A stretch of DNA of 6,429 bases, taken from positions 1 to 6,429 of the forward strand of contig CAIQPA010000136.1 of NCBI GenBank assembly GCA_903873545.1, read 5' to 3'. Position numbers and translations under genes: made by a program. The notes below the pieces were generated by a model that was not told the DNA's origin, made no database searches, and worked only from the letters and a program-made list of their open reading frames with translations. This stretch comes from an uncultured delta proteobacterium. GTDB lineage: Bacteria > Myxococcota_A > Bradymonadia > REDH01. How positions within the stretch are numbered: position 1 is the stretch's first letter; every line of letters starts with the position of its first letter. Below are positions 1 through 5,889 of the stretch, piece after piece.

Positions 1-1527
1 CTCTCGGGCGCCGACCTGGTCGGCCTCCTTGTCGCCGACGACGGCACCACGCTCACCGCCGACCGCCTCTACCTCCACGACATGGCGCCCAATCCCAGCT
101 CCACGGGCGGCTCCGGATTCGCGGTCGTGAACAAGGCCGTCGCAACCGCACAGGAGCTCATCATTGCACGCGCGGCAGGCTCCGCTCTCTACCTCGATGC
201 CGGTACACTCTCTGCAACCGACCTGCTCATCGAAGAGACCCGGCCACAGGCGCTCAACGACGCCTTCGGCGTGGGGATCTCGATGACCGTCGGCGCGGTC
301 GCCTCGCTGCGTCAAGCCACTGTTCGGCGCAACCTCCGTGCGGGAATCAGCATTGGCACAGACGGCGACCTCACCCTCTCAGATGCCCTGATCGAGGATA
401 CCCAACCGCAGCGCAGCGACGGAGACTTCGGCGATGGGCTCATCGCCTTCGACGGTGCCCGCGCCTCTGTGAGCCAAGCGATCTTCCGACGCAACCACCA
501 GGGCGGCGTGCGTGTCTCCGAAGTCGGCAGCCGGTTCGAAGTCACCGACGCCCTCATCGAAGAGACCGCCCCCCGCCCCTCCGACAACCGGCTCGGCGTC
601 GGCCTCGAGGCCTTCGACAGCGGCACCGGCTCCATCCGCCGAGCCTACCTCCGCGGCAACCATGAGGCCGCGATCCTTGTCGCCGGCCTCGGCGCCAACC
701 TCCAGGCCTCCGACCTCGCCATCATCGATACCCGCCCACCCAACGCAGGCCTGCCCATCGGCGTGGGCATCGGCGTCCGCGATGGTGGTGCCATGACGGG
801 CGAGCGCCTCCGCCTCGCGCGCAACCTTGTCGCCGGCCTCTACGTCCGAGACCCGCTTTCTAGCTTCAACGGAACCGACCTCGTCATCACCCCCGGCCCC
901 TATGCACCCGACACGGTCGGCATCCTGAGCTCCGACGGCGCGACCGTCACAATCGAACGCGCCACCCTCTCCGGCATCGACAACCTCGGCATCCTCACGA
1001 CCGGCGCCGGCTCAGCGCTCGCCGCAGGCAATCTCCTCATCGAAGAGACCGCCCCCGACCTTGCCTCCGGCCTCAACGGACGAGCCATCGAGGTCACACG
1101 CGGCGCCCGACTCACCCTCTCCACCGCACTCCTGCAAGACAACCACGACCTCGCCATCCTCGCCATCGACGCAGCCACCAGCGTCACCGCCACAGGCCTC
1201 GCCATCGAGGGAACACGCAAGCGCATCGCGCCACGCGATGACTTCGGCACAGCGCTCGGCATCTACGACGAGGCACAGTTCGTAGGGACAGCCATATCGC
1301 TCCTCGACAACGCCCAATGTGGACTCCAGATCGCCGGTGATGGGGCCTTCTTTGACATCGAAGGCGCCACCATCTCCGGCAATGCCGTAGGCCTCTCCGT
1401 CCAGCTCCCGGTCGACGGCGCCGCCTTCGTCCGAGAGCACCTCCGCGGCGAGCAGTTCTCCGACAATGCCGAAGATGTCTCCTTCGGCTCGCTCCCCATC
1501 CCCGACCCGAGCGGCGCGCTGCCTTGA
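1..1527 (+). CDS. Right-handed parallel beta-helix repeat protein, 5'-truncated by the window
   Basis: Frame 1 is open from the first base to TGA at 1525-1527, so only the last 508 residues are present and the true start is upstream. The ATG at 82 lies inside the repeat region and is unlikely to be the start. The protein is a series of about 54-residue units with the pattern (L/A)xIExT, a polar loop, fGxG, a short strand, a hydrophobic strand ending in RRN or DN, then aGixv and a variable strand. This periodicity is typical of right-handed parallel beta-helices, which act as surface adhesins, carbohydrate-binding or degrading proteins, or structural proteins. I see no catalytic signature. The end matches the downstream gene: both have CGLQ(I/L)AGD (Cys440 here), then LRGEQF, and both finish exactly 69 residues from that Cys. 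By analogy the missing N-terminus probably holds a lipoprotein signal and a Cys-rich region (inference). The specific function is unknown. Confidence 0.85.
   Translation, partial: LSGADLVGLLVADDGTTLTADRLYLHDMAPNPSSTGGSGFAVVNKAVATAQELIIARAAGSALYLDAGTLSATDLLIEETRPQALNDAFGVGISMTVGAVASLRQATVRRNLRAGISIGTDGDLTLSDALIEDTQPQRSDGDFGDGLIAFDGARASVSQAIFRRNHQGGVRVSEVGSRFEVTDALIEETAPRPSDNRLGVGLEAFDSGTGSIRRAYLRGNHEAAILVAGLGANLQASDLAIIDTRPPNAGLPIGVGIGVRDGGAMTGERLRLARNLVAGLYVRDPLSSFNGTDLVITPGPYAPDTVGILSSDGATVTIERATLSGIDNLGILTTGAGSALAAGNLLIEETAPDLASGLNGRAIEVTRGARLTLSTALLQDNHDLAILAIDAATSVTATGLAIEGTRKRIAPRDDFGTALGIYDEAQFVGTAISLLDNAQCGLQIAGDGAFFDIEGATISGNAVGLSVQLPVDGAAFVREHLRGEQFSDNAEDVSFGSLPIPDPSGALP
223..1365 (+). 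repeat. Seven tandem ~54-residue beta-helix units in the first gene
   Basis: Units begin at (L/A)xIExT-type motifs: LLIEETRP, ALIEDTQP, ALIEETAP, LAIIDTRP, LVITPGP, LLIEETAP and LAIEGTRK. Seven units over 381 codons average 54.4 residues, or two helix coils plus an 8-10 residue loop. The repeat is mostly at protein level, but the 15-mer CTCATCGAAGAGACC is exact at 226-240, 553-567 and 1036-1050. These copies are 327 and 483 bases apart, which is two and three units, so some units still carry DNA identity from duplication. The fifth unit is slightly shortened. Confidence 0.7.
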
Positions 1528-1538
1528 CAGCGTCGCGC

Positions 1539-1591
1539 GGTGGGTCAAAGAGGGCTGGGTAAGGCTGCGCCCTCTCGGCGCCCGACCCACC
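1539..1591 (+). promoter_or_regulatory. Nested inverted repeat between the two beta-helix genes
   Basis: An 8-bp outer stem (GGTGGGTC at 1539-1546, GACCCACC at 1584-1591) encloses a 7-bp inner stem (AGAGGGC at 1549-1555, GCCCTCT at 1569-1575). The right outer arm ends at the base before the ATG of the second gene. No T-run follows, so it is not a standard intrinsic terminator. TGGGT at 1556-1560 could also pair with ACCCA at 1585-1589, giving an alternative fold. It may be a weak terminator for the first gene, or an RNA structure limiting translation of the second. The structure is visible in the sequence; its role is inferred. Confidence 0.45.
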
Positions 1592-4159
1592 ATGCACCCC
1601 ATCTCTCGCACGCTCATCTTTCTGGGGGCGATTGTCCTCGGAGCCTGTTCCGACGACGGTACGGCGGTCGGGCTTCGCGCCTCGCCAGACGGCTCTGGCG
1701 AAGGCTCCGGCGAAGGGTCCGGAAGCGCCACCTGCTGGGTCGCCAGCCGCTCTGGCCTCTGCCCTGCGCAGCCCCGTGGCAGCAGCCCGAGCGACTGCCC
1801 GAGCGGCCGCATCTTTGAAGGCTCCGGCTTCGCGCCGGCCACCGGCACCTGCCAGCCCCACCTCCCCGACTGGGACTGCCCGGCAGGGTGGACCGCGGTG
1901 CCGGCCCTGACCGACGGCTCCGGCGCCGAAAACCCGCCCGAAGGGCTGCCACAGTTCAACCGCTGCGAACCCCCTCCGCTCCCCGCCGACTGCCCTGCCG
2001 GCACCTACGCCCGCCTCGGTTCCGCAACCTGCCAGCCGCTCGGAACCGCCTGCCCCAGCGAAGCCGATCGATGGCCCGACGAAGCCACCCTCCGTGCCCA
2101 CGCGCCGGCCTTCACCGGCCCCATCGTCTACGCCGCCGCAGATGCCGCCGCAGACGGCGCCGGCACCCGCCAGAGCCCCCGCCCGTTCGGTGCGGCAGCC
2201 ATCCGCGCCGCCCAGACCGGCCTCGTCGCACTCGCGCTTGGCAACTACAACACGCCCGTCCGACTCGACCGCAGCGTCGCGCTCGTCGGCGCCTGCGTCG
2301 CTGGCACCACCCTCGCCTCCGACCAGCCCTCCGACAGCGCCGGCGTCGTCGACATCGCCTCCGGCGCCCCCGTCGCCCTCGCCAACCTCACCCTCACGGG
2401 CGAGCGTCCCGGCGTGACCATCGCCCCTGGCGCCGATGCTCCCCATACCCTCACTGCCCTTGCCATCGTCGGCGCTCGAACCGTCGGCCTCCTGGTGAAC
2501 GGCGCACAGGCCGTCACCCTCGCACAGCTCCGCATCGAGGGCACCCGCGCCGCTGCGGCCCGTACCTTCGGACGGGCCATCGCGCTCACCGACGGCGCCA
2601 CCGTAGCGGCCTCCGATATCACGCTGCTCGGCAACCGCGACATCGCCCTCTCGCTCGACGGCGCCGGCACCTCCATCACCGCCAGCCGGCTCCTCGTCGG
2701 AGCCACCATCGAGCGGCTCACCGACGGCCTCTTCGGTCGAGCCATCGACCTCCGCGCCGGCGCCACCGCCACCCTGAACGAGGCCGCCCTGCTCGACAAT
2801 CGCGAGGTCGCAATCGCTGCGGACGGCACCGCCACCACGCTCACCGCTGAAGACCTCTTTGTCTCCTCCACTCTCGCCCGCGCCCGAGACAGTGCAGCGG
2901 GCCGCGGCCTCCAGCTCACCAACGGCGCGACCGCCTCGCTCACCCGCACCACCATCGCAGACCACCTCGACCTCGCCCTCTCGATCGACGGCGCGGGCAC
3001 CCGCGCGACCCTCGATCAGGTGGTGGTGCGCAACACCCGCGGCGCGCGGAGCACAGGCGCGAACGGCTACGGCGCCAGCATCACAGGCGGCGCCGCGCTC
3101 GAGGCCTCCTCCACCCTCATCACGGGCAGCCGCAGCGCAGGCCTTCTCGCCTCAGGCCTCCGCACCCGGCTCACCCTCTCCGACAGCCTCGTCCAGAGCA
3201 CCGAGCCCGACAGCGACGGCGCAGGCAACGGCATTGCTGTCGAGTCGGGCGCCATCGCAGACCTCCACCGCACCCTGCTGTCGGGCAACACCGAGGCAGC
3301 CCTCTTTGCGACCGGCAGCAGCCGCATCGAACTCGACGACCTCACCGCGACCACCACCCGCTCCAACCCCTCCGACGGCCGCGCTGGGCTCGGAATCTGG
3401 CTCCAGGAGGGCGCCGCCTTCGTCGCAGACCGCCTCCTGCTCCGCGGCAACCGCTTCACTGGCCTCTACGCAACCGGCGCGGGCACCACCGCGCGCGTGA
3501 GCCAGCTGGTCGTCAGCGGAACCCTCCCGCAGGCAGGCGACGGCCGCGGCGGCATGGGCCTCTTCGTCACAGAGGGCGCTACCGCAGAGCTCGATGCAGC
3601 CGCGCTGCTCGCCAACCACGAGCTCGGACTGCTCGTAAGCGGCCGCGCCACCGCAACGCTCCGCGACGCGGTCGTTGCAGACACCCAGCCCCGCGCGAAC
3701 GGCCTCCACGGCGGCGGCGCGGAGGTCCAGACCGGCGCCACCTTGCGGCTCGAGCGGGCGCTGCTGCAGCGCAACCGGGGCGTCGGGCTGCTCGTCACCG
3801 ACCCCAGCAGCCGACTCAGCTTCACCGCCCTCGCCGTAGAGGCAACGAGGCCCCGCGCCGAACCCCTTGGCGGCTTCGGCACAGGCCTCGCACTGACGGA
3901 CGGTGGCGCGGCCGTCGGCACCAACCTCACCCTCATCGGCAACAGCCTCTGCGGGCTGCAGCTCGCGGGCGACGCCCTCTACCTCGACGTCGACCGCGCC
4001 AGCCTCTCCTTCAACGCCGTCGGCATCGCCATCCAAGGGCCCGGCTTCGGCCTCACCGAACTCCGGTCGTCGCTCCGCGGAGAGCAGTTCGAGAGCAACG
4101 GAACCGACTTCTCGACCGAGCAGCTCGCGCTCCCGGAGCCGGTCCTCGATCTCCGCTAG
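1592..4159 (+). CDS. Lipoprotein with Cys-rich N-terminus and long right-handed beta-helix
   Basis: This is an 855-residue protein. I chose the ATG at 1592 because it gives a textbook lipoprotein signal: Arg6, hydrophobic core TLIFLGAIVL, lipobox LGAC with Cys19 as the lipidated residue. The in-frame ATG at 1466 would put 42 residues, overlapping the previous gene, before this signal. No clear Shine-Dalgarno precedes 1592. After Cys19 comes a Gly/Ser/Glu linker (about 33-46) and a Cys-rich region (48-154) with three DCPxG...C(Q/E)P modules. A strand-turn segment (178-235, IVYAAADAAADG through LVGAC) resembles the opening of DUF1565-like beta-helix domains. Nine beta-helix units span about 313-802, followed by the 69-residue C-terminal cap shared with the upstream gene. 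Ser at +2 after Cys would favour outer-membrane sorting under enterobacterial Lol rules, which may not apply here. It is probably a cell-surface or periplasm-facing protein. I see no enzymatic motif, and the ligand is unknown. The 64-bp gap to its paralogue suggests co-transcription. Confidence 0.88.
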   Translation: MHPISRTLIFLGAIVLGACSDDGTAVGLRASPDGSGEGSGEGSGSATCWVASRSGLCPAQPRGSSPSDCPSGRIFEGSGFAPATGTCQPHLPDWDCPAGWTAVPALTDGSGAENPPEGLPQFNRCEPPPLPADCPAGTYARLGSATCQPLGTACPSEADRWPDEATLRAHAPAFTGPIVYAAADAAADGAGTRQSPRPFGAAAIRAAQTGLVALALGNYNTPVRLDRSVALVGACVAGTTLASDQPSDSAGVVDIASGAPVALANLTLTGERPGVTIAPGADAPHTLTALAIVGARTVGLLVNGAQAVTLAQLRIEGTRAAAARTFGRAIALTDGATVAASDITLLGNRDIALSLDGAGTSITASRLLVGATIERLTDGLFGRAIDLRAGATATLNEAALLDNREVAIAADGTATTLTAEDLFVSSTLARARDSAAGRGLQLTNGATASLTRTTIADHLDLALSIDGAGTRATLDQVVVRNTRGARSTGANGYGASITGGAALEASSTLITGSRSAGLLASGLRTRLTLSDSLVQSTEPDSDGAGNGIAVESGAIADLHRTLLSGNTEAALFATGSSRIELDDLTATTTRSNPSDGRAGLGIWLQEGAAFVADRLLLRGNRFTGLYATGAGTTARVSQLVVSGTLPQAGDGRGGMGLFVTEGATAELDAAALLANHELGLLVSGRATATLRDAVVADTQPRANGLHGGGAEVQTGATLRLERALLQRNRGVGLLVTDPSSRLSFTALAVEATRPRAEPLGGFGTGLALTDGGAAVGTNLTLIGNSLCGLQLAGDALYLDVDRASLSFNAVGIAIQGPGFGLTELRSSLRGEQFESNGTDFSTEQLALPEPVLDLR
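2528..3997 (+). repeat. Nine tandem ~54-residue beta-helix units in the second gene
   Basis: Unit starts are marked by a hydrophobic strand ending in T: LRIEGT, LLVGAT, LFVSST, VVVRNT, SLVQST, LTATTT, LVVSGT, AVVADT and LAVEAT. Nine units over 490 codons average 54.4 residues, the same period as in the upstream paralogue. Each unit then has a 7-10 residue polar loop, a G-x-G/GRA(I/L) strand, a DGA turn, and a strand ending in GN, DN or DH. This describes stacked coils of a beta-solenoid. DNA identity between units is low, so these duplications are older than the best-conserved pairs in the first gene. Confidence 0.7.
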
Positions 4160-4746
4160 TTGTCGTCTGCGTTGCGCGGTCCATCACCCCGTCCGCGGCC
4201 TTCGCCCCGACCGGGACCATCACCGCGCCCTTCGCGCGGGCCGCGTCCGCCACGCTCCTCCTGCATCAGCTTCTTCATCGCCTCCCGCTGCGCCGGCGTG
4301 AGCAGTGCACGGATCTGCAGCAGCACCTCCACATCGTGCTGGCGCAGCGCAATCTCTGCGCGGCCGGCCTCCTCGATAGCTGCCATCACCTTCGCCCGAT
4401 CCGGGCTGTCGCTCTGCATGAGGTCGCGCATCTTGTCGCGCGCATCGTCGAGCCTGTCGTCGAGCGCGCCGCGGCTGTCGCGACCCTTCCGCGCCAGCTC
4501 TTTGATCTGGTCCAGCGTTGCATCGCTGATGCCCAGCTCCTTCGCATGCTCCTTGAGCAGACGGAGCCCTTCGCGCGGGTTCATCTCACCCTGGCCGCGA
4601 CCTTCAGCCTGGCCGGGCGGAGGCCCCATCGGAGCGGGGGGCGGCCCGCGGCGCTGGCCGGCCTCAGCCGTCGAGATGCCCGCAGCCGAAAAGAGCAGGG
4701 CACCCAGCAGCAGGTGCGAAGCAGTACGGAAAGTGGCGTGACGCAT
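4156..4746 (-). CDS. Spy/CpxP-like periplasmic protein (LTxxQ motif) with Arg/Gly-rich tail
   Basis: This is a 196-residue protein. The ATG at 4746-4744 has a strong AGGAGG four bases upstream and opens a Sec signal peptide: MRHATFR, hydrophobic core HLLLGALLFSAAG, likely cleavage after AEA (residue 29). An upstream in-frame start at 4869 lies inside the preceding gene and lacks these signals. The mature protein has a Pro/Gly-rich spacer (30-54), then a charged alpha-helical region (57-164) ending in LTPAQ (149-153). LTxxQ is the hallmark of the Spy/CpxP/ZraP group: periplasmic chaperones and metal or envelope-stress sensors, often made under the stress regulator they report to. H67 and H137 are the only histidines in the helical part; metal binding is not demonstrable. 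Residues 166-191 are almost all Arg, Gly, Asp, Glu and Pro, which is unusual for the family. It lies just downstream of the sigma/anti-sigma operon with its own matching promoter. CnrX-like sensing is an alternative to chaperoning. Confidence 0.82.
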   Translation of the reverse strand: MRHATFRTASHLLLGALLFSAAGISTAEAGQRRGPPPAPMGPPPGQAEGRGQGEMNPREGLRLLKEHAKELGISDATLDQIKELARKGRDSRGALDDRLDDARDKMRDLMQSDSPDRAKVMAAIEEAGRAEIALRQHDVEVLLQIRALLTPAQREAMKKLMQEERGGRGPREGRGDGPGRGEGRGRGDGPRNADDN

Positions 4747-4750
4747 GATT

Positions 4751-4756
4751 CCTCCT
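4751..4756 (-). promoter_or_regulatory. Strong Shine-Dalgarno of the Spy/CpxP-like gene
   Basis: The minus strand reads AGGAGG four bases before ATG at 4746. It is the strongest ribosome-binding site in the window and fixes the start of the gene. Confidence 0.8.
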
Positions 4757-4766
4757 CGAGCAGTGT

Positions 4767-4779
4767 GGGCCATCGGCCC
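4767..4779 (-). other. Small GC hairpin in the leader of the Spy/CpxP-like gene
   Basis: GGGCC and GGCCC flank a 3-base loop, ending about 10 bases upstream of AGGAGG in the predicted 5' leader. Five GC pairs could form a stable stem that leaves the ribosome site free. It may stabilise the message; it could also be chance in GC-rich DNA. Confidence 0.25.
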
Positions 4780-4800
4780 GGAATTCGTTGAACAACAGGA

Positions 4801-4829
4801 AGACAACGCTCGGTACCCTTTCGGGTTAC
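4801..4829 (-). promoter_or_regulatory. Candidate ECF-type promoter A, for the Spy/CpxP-like gene
   Basis: On the minus strand a -35-like GTAACCC (4829-4823) is followed after 17 bases by TGTCT (4805-4801), about 55 bases before the ATG. ECF promoters commonly have an AAC-containing -35 and a GTC-containing -10 with this kind of spacing. The same GTAACCCGA and TGTCT recur upstream of the sigma gene (promoter B), which is the main support. The -35 overlaps the TAA stop of the anti-sigma gene (4828-4826), so the promoter begins inside the end of that gene. Confidence 0.6.
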
Positions 4830-4830
4830 C
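4812..4830 (-). terminator. Hairpin with GAAA tetraloop at the end of the anti-sigma gene
   Basis: On the minus strand GGTAACCC, GAAA, GGGTACC form a 7-bp stem with one bulged A and a GNRA-class loop. It overlaps the gene's stop codon and is followed by a moderately T-rich stretch (TTGTCTTCCTGTTGTTC), not a clean T-run. It could weakly end the sigma/anti-sigma transcript. The same bases hold promoter A's -35, so the stem may only reflect promoter sequence. Confidence 0.3.
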
Positions 4831-5329
4831 TCGCTGTGTCATCAAAATAGATATCGGCGATCCCGTCATACTCTTCGCCCAGCTCGCGGAACGAGTCGCG
4901 GTAGCTCCGGCGCGACGTCAGCACCCGCTCCGGGCGCAGCACCACCGCCTCTGCCACCAGGTCGGGCTCCTGGCTGCGGGCAGGCTCCTGCGCGGCCGGT
5001 TCCGGTGGCTGCGGAGCAACCGCTGCGATCACCGGCGAAACAACCTCTGGCCCCTCGAGAACTTCCCCCGTCGCCACCATCGGCGCGATCTCCGGCGCCG
5101 AGGCCTCCGCGACTACCTCGGGCGCATCACGGAGCTGCCAGGCCACCGGGACCACTGCGACGAGCGCAAGCAGCACCGAGAGCGAGATGCGCCGCACCCG
5201 CCGCCGCCGCATCGAAACCGCCACCACCTGCGCAGCATAGTCGGCGGGAAGTTCGCCTGCCGGCTGCCAGCCATCACGCAGCTGCCGGAGCTGCGCTGCA
5301 GTTATCGCCTCGTCTTCGTTTCGCTTCAT
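4826..5329 (-). CDS. Probable membrane anti-sigma factor for the adjacent ECF sigma
   Basis: This 167-residue protein has an N-terminal cytoplasmic part (1-47), one transmembrane helix (about 48-66, ISLSVLLALVAVVPVAWQL) preceded by the basic stretch RRRRVRR (41-47), and a C-terminal extracytoplasmic part. The positive-inside rule places the N-terminus in the cytoplasm, as for membrane anti-sigma factors that hold an ECF sigma. The segment GELPADYAAQVV (25-36) resembles the LPxDFAxRV-like stretch often seen before the membrane helix in such proteins. There is no HxxxCxxC zinc anti-sigma motif, and no Cys at all. Residues 68-130 are a Pro/Ala/Glu/Val-rich spacer, and 153-164 form an acidic end (EEYDGIADIYFDD region). 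Its ATG overlaps the sigma stop as ATGA, implying translational coupling and matched stoichiometry. The assignment rests on topology and position; sequence similarity alone would leave it hypothetical. Confidence 0.75.
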   Translation of the reverse strand: MKRNEDEAITAAQLRQLRDGWQPAGELPADYAAQVVAVSMRRRRVRRISLSVLLALVAVVPVAWQLRDAPEVVAEASAPEIAPMVATGEVLEGPEVVSPVIAAVAPQPPEPAAQEPARSQEPDLVAEAVVLRPERVLTSRRSYRDSFRELGEEYDGIADIYFDDTAR

Positions 5330-5832
5330 CGGAGATCCTCGAGTTGGGTTCGCAGAGAGGTGAGGGCGCGGTGCAGGTGGCTCTTCGCCGTCCCCTCCGC
5401 GATGCCGAGCTGGGCCGCAGCCTCGGCGACGGTCTGTTCTTCAAGATGGACGAGCACAAAGATGGCCCGCTGCTGCGGCGAGAGCGCCGCCACCGCCGCC
5501 TCGATCCGGGCCACCGCGCCGCTGTCGCGCATCGGCGCCGGCGGCACGCGATCATCAAACCCGGCCAGCTGCGCGACCCGTCGCCGCACCCCGAGCCACC
5601 GGAGCTGGTTCAGCGCCTCGCGCACCACGATCTGCCGGAACCAGGCCTCGCGCGCCCCCTCCTGCAACACCGTGTGGAATTTGGCGTGCGCCTTCACAAA
5701 GGCATTCTGAACCACATCGTCGGCCGCCGCGCCGTCGCCACCCATCAGCCGCCAGGCAACCCGCCGCGCCATCGCGCCATGGGCTGCGACAAACTGCGTG
5801 AAGGTCTCATCTGCGTTGTGGGGTGCTGCCAT
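5326..5832 (-). CDS. ECF-family RNA polymerase sigma factor (sigma-70, RpoE-like)
   Basis: This is a 168-residue protein, a normal length for a minimal ECF sigma with only sigma-2 and sigma-4 domains. Region 2 spans about 10-80 and includes the core-binding stretch DDVVQNAFVKAH (38-49) and the helix AWFRQIVVREALNQLRW (63-79), the ECF counterpart of the -10 recognition region. Region 4 spans about 113-163: ALSPQQRAIFVLVHLEEQTV (116-135), then a helix-turn-helix AEAAAQLGIAEGTAKSHLHR (136-155) that would read the -35. It redirects RNA polymerase to stress promoters. The ATG at 5832-5830 has an AGGA about ten bases upstream. A short inverted repeat (ATGGG, 3 bases, CCCAT, at 5831-5843) sits between them and could lower initiation. 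The gene is followed by the overlapping anti-sigma gene and preceded by promoter B, consistent with autoregulation. The exact ECF group cannot be assigned by eye. Confidence 0.95.
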   Translation of the reverse strand: MAAPHNADETFTQFVAAHGAMARRVAWRLMGGDGAAADDVVQNAFVKAHAKFHTVLQEGAREAWFRQIVVREALNQLRWLGVRRRVAQLAGFDDRVPPAPMRDSGAVARIEAAVAALSPQQRAIFVLVHLEEQTVAEAAAQLGIAEGTAKSHLHRALTSLRTQLEDLR

Positions 5833-5847
5833 GGGTCGCCCATCCTA

Positions 5848-5878
5848 CCGCGGGTTCAGCACGAGTGCGCCGCGGGTT
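5848..5878 (-). repeat. Two 9-bp direct repeats in the sigma-factor leader
   Basis: AACCCGCGG on the minus strand occurs at 5878-5870 and 5856-5848, 22 bases apart or about two helical turns. Both copies lie between the -10 of promoter B and the sigma start codon. Same-face spacing could suit a dimeric repressor, but the motif is GC-rich and chance is possible. Confidence 0.3.
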
Positions 5879-5889
5879 TCGTGTGAGGG

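Noticed and set aside
1466..1591. Upstream start for the lipoprotein gene at 1466
   Set aside because: It would overlap the previous gene by 62 bases and bury the lipoprotein signal behind 42 charged residues.
1012..2004. 330-codon minus-strand open frame across the gap between the beta-helix genes
   Set aside because: Same composition artefact; it covers the intergenic hairpin and the lipoprotein signal of the plus-strand gene and shows no domain.
1184..2965. 593-codon open frame on the minus strand opposite both beta-helix genes
   Set aside because: It lies across two well-supported plus-strand genes, is made of low-complexity Gly/Ala/Glu then Arg/Cys runs, and has no recognisable domain. 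In GC-rich DNA the antisense frames of Ala/Gly/Thr-rich genes stay open by base composition.
1..4159. Beta-helix genes as pectate lyase or other named polysaccharide-cleaving enzymes
   Set aside because: The fold-level repeat is clear, but no catalytic Asp/Arg/Lys cluster or family signature could be recognised.
4747..4869. Upstream start for the Spy/CpxP-like gene at 4869
   Set aside because: It would lie within the anti-sigma gene and across promoter A, and would bury the signal peptide; AGGAGG sits just before the ATG at 4746.
4745..5710. 321-codon plus-strand open frame opposite the sigma/anti-sigma genes
   Set aside because: It is Arg/His/Ser-rich with no domain, and the opposite strand encodes a clear ECF sigma factor and its ATGA-coupled partner.
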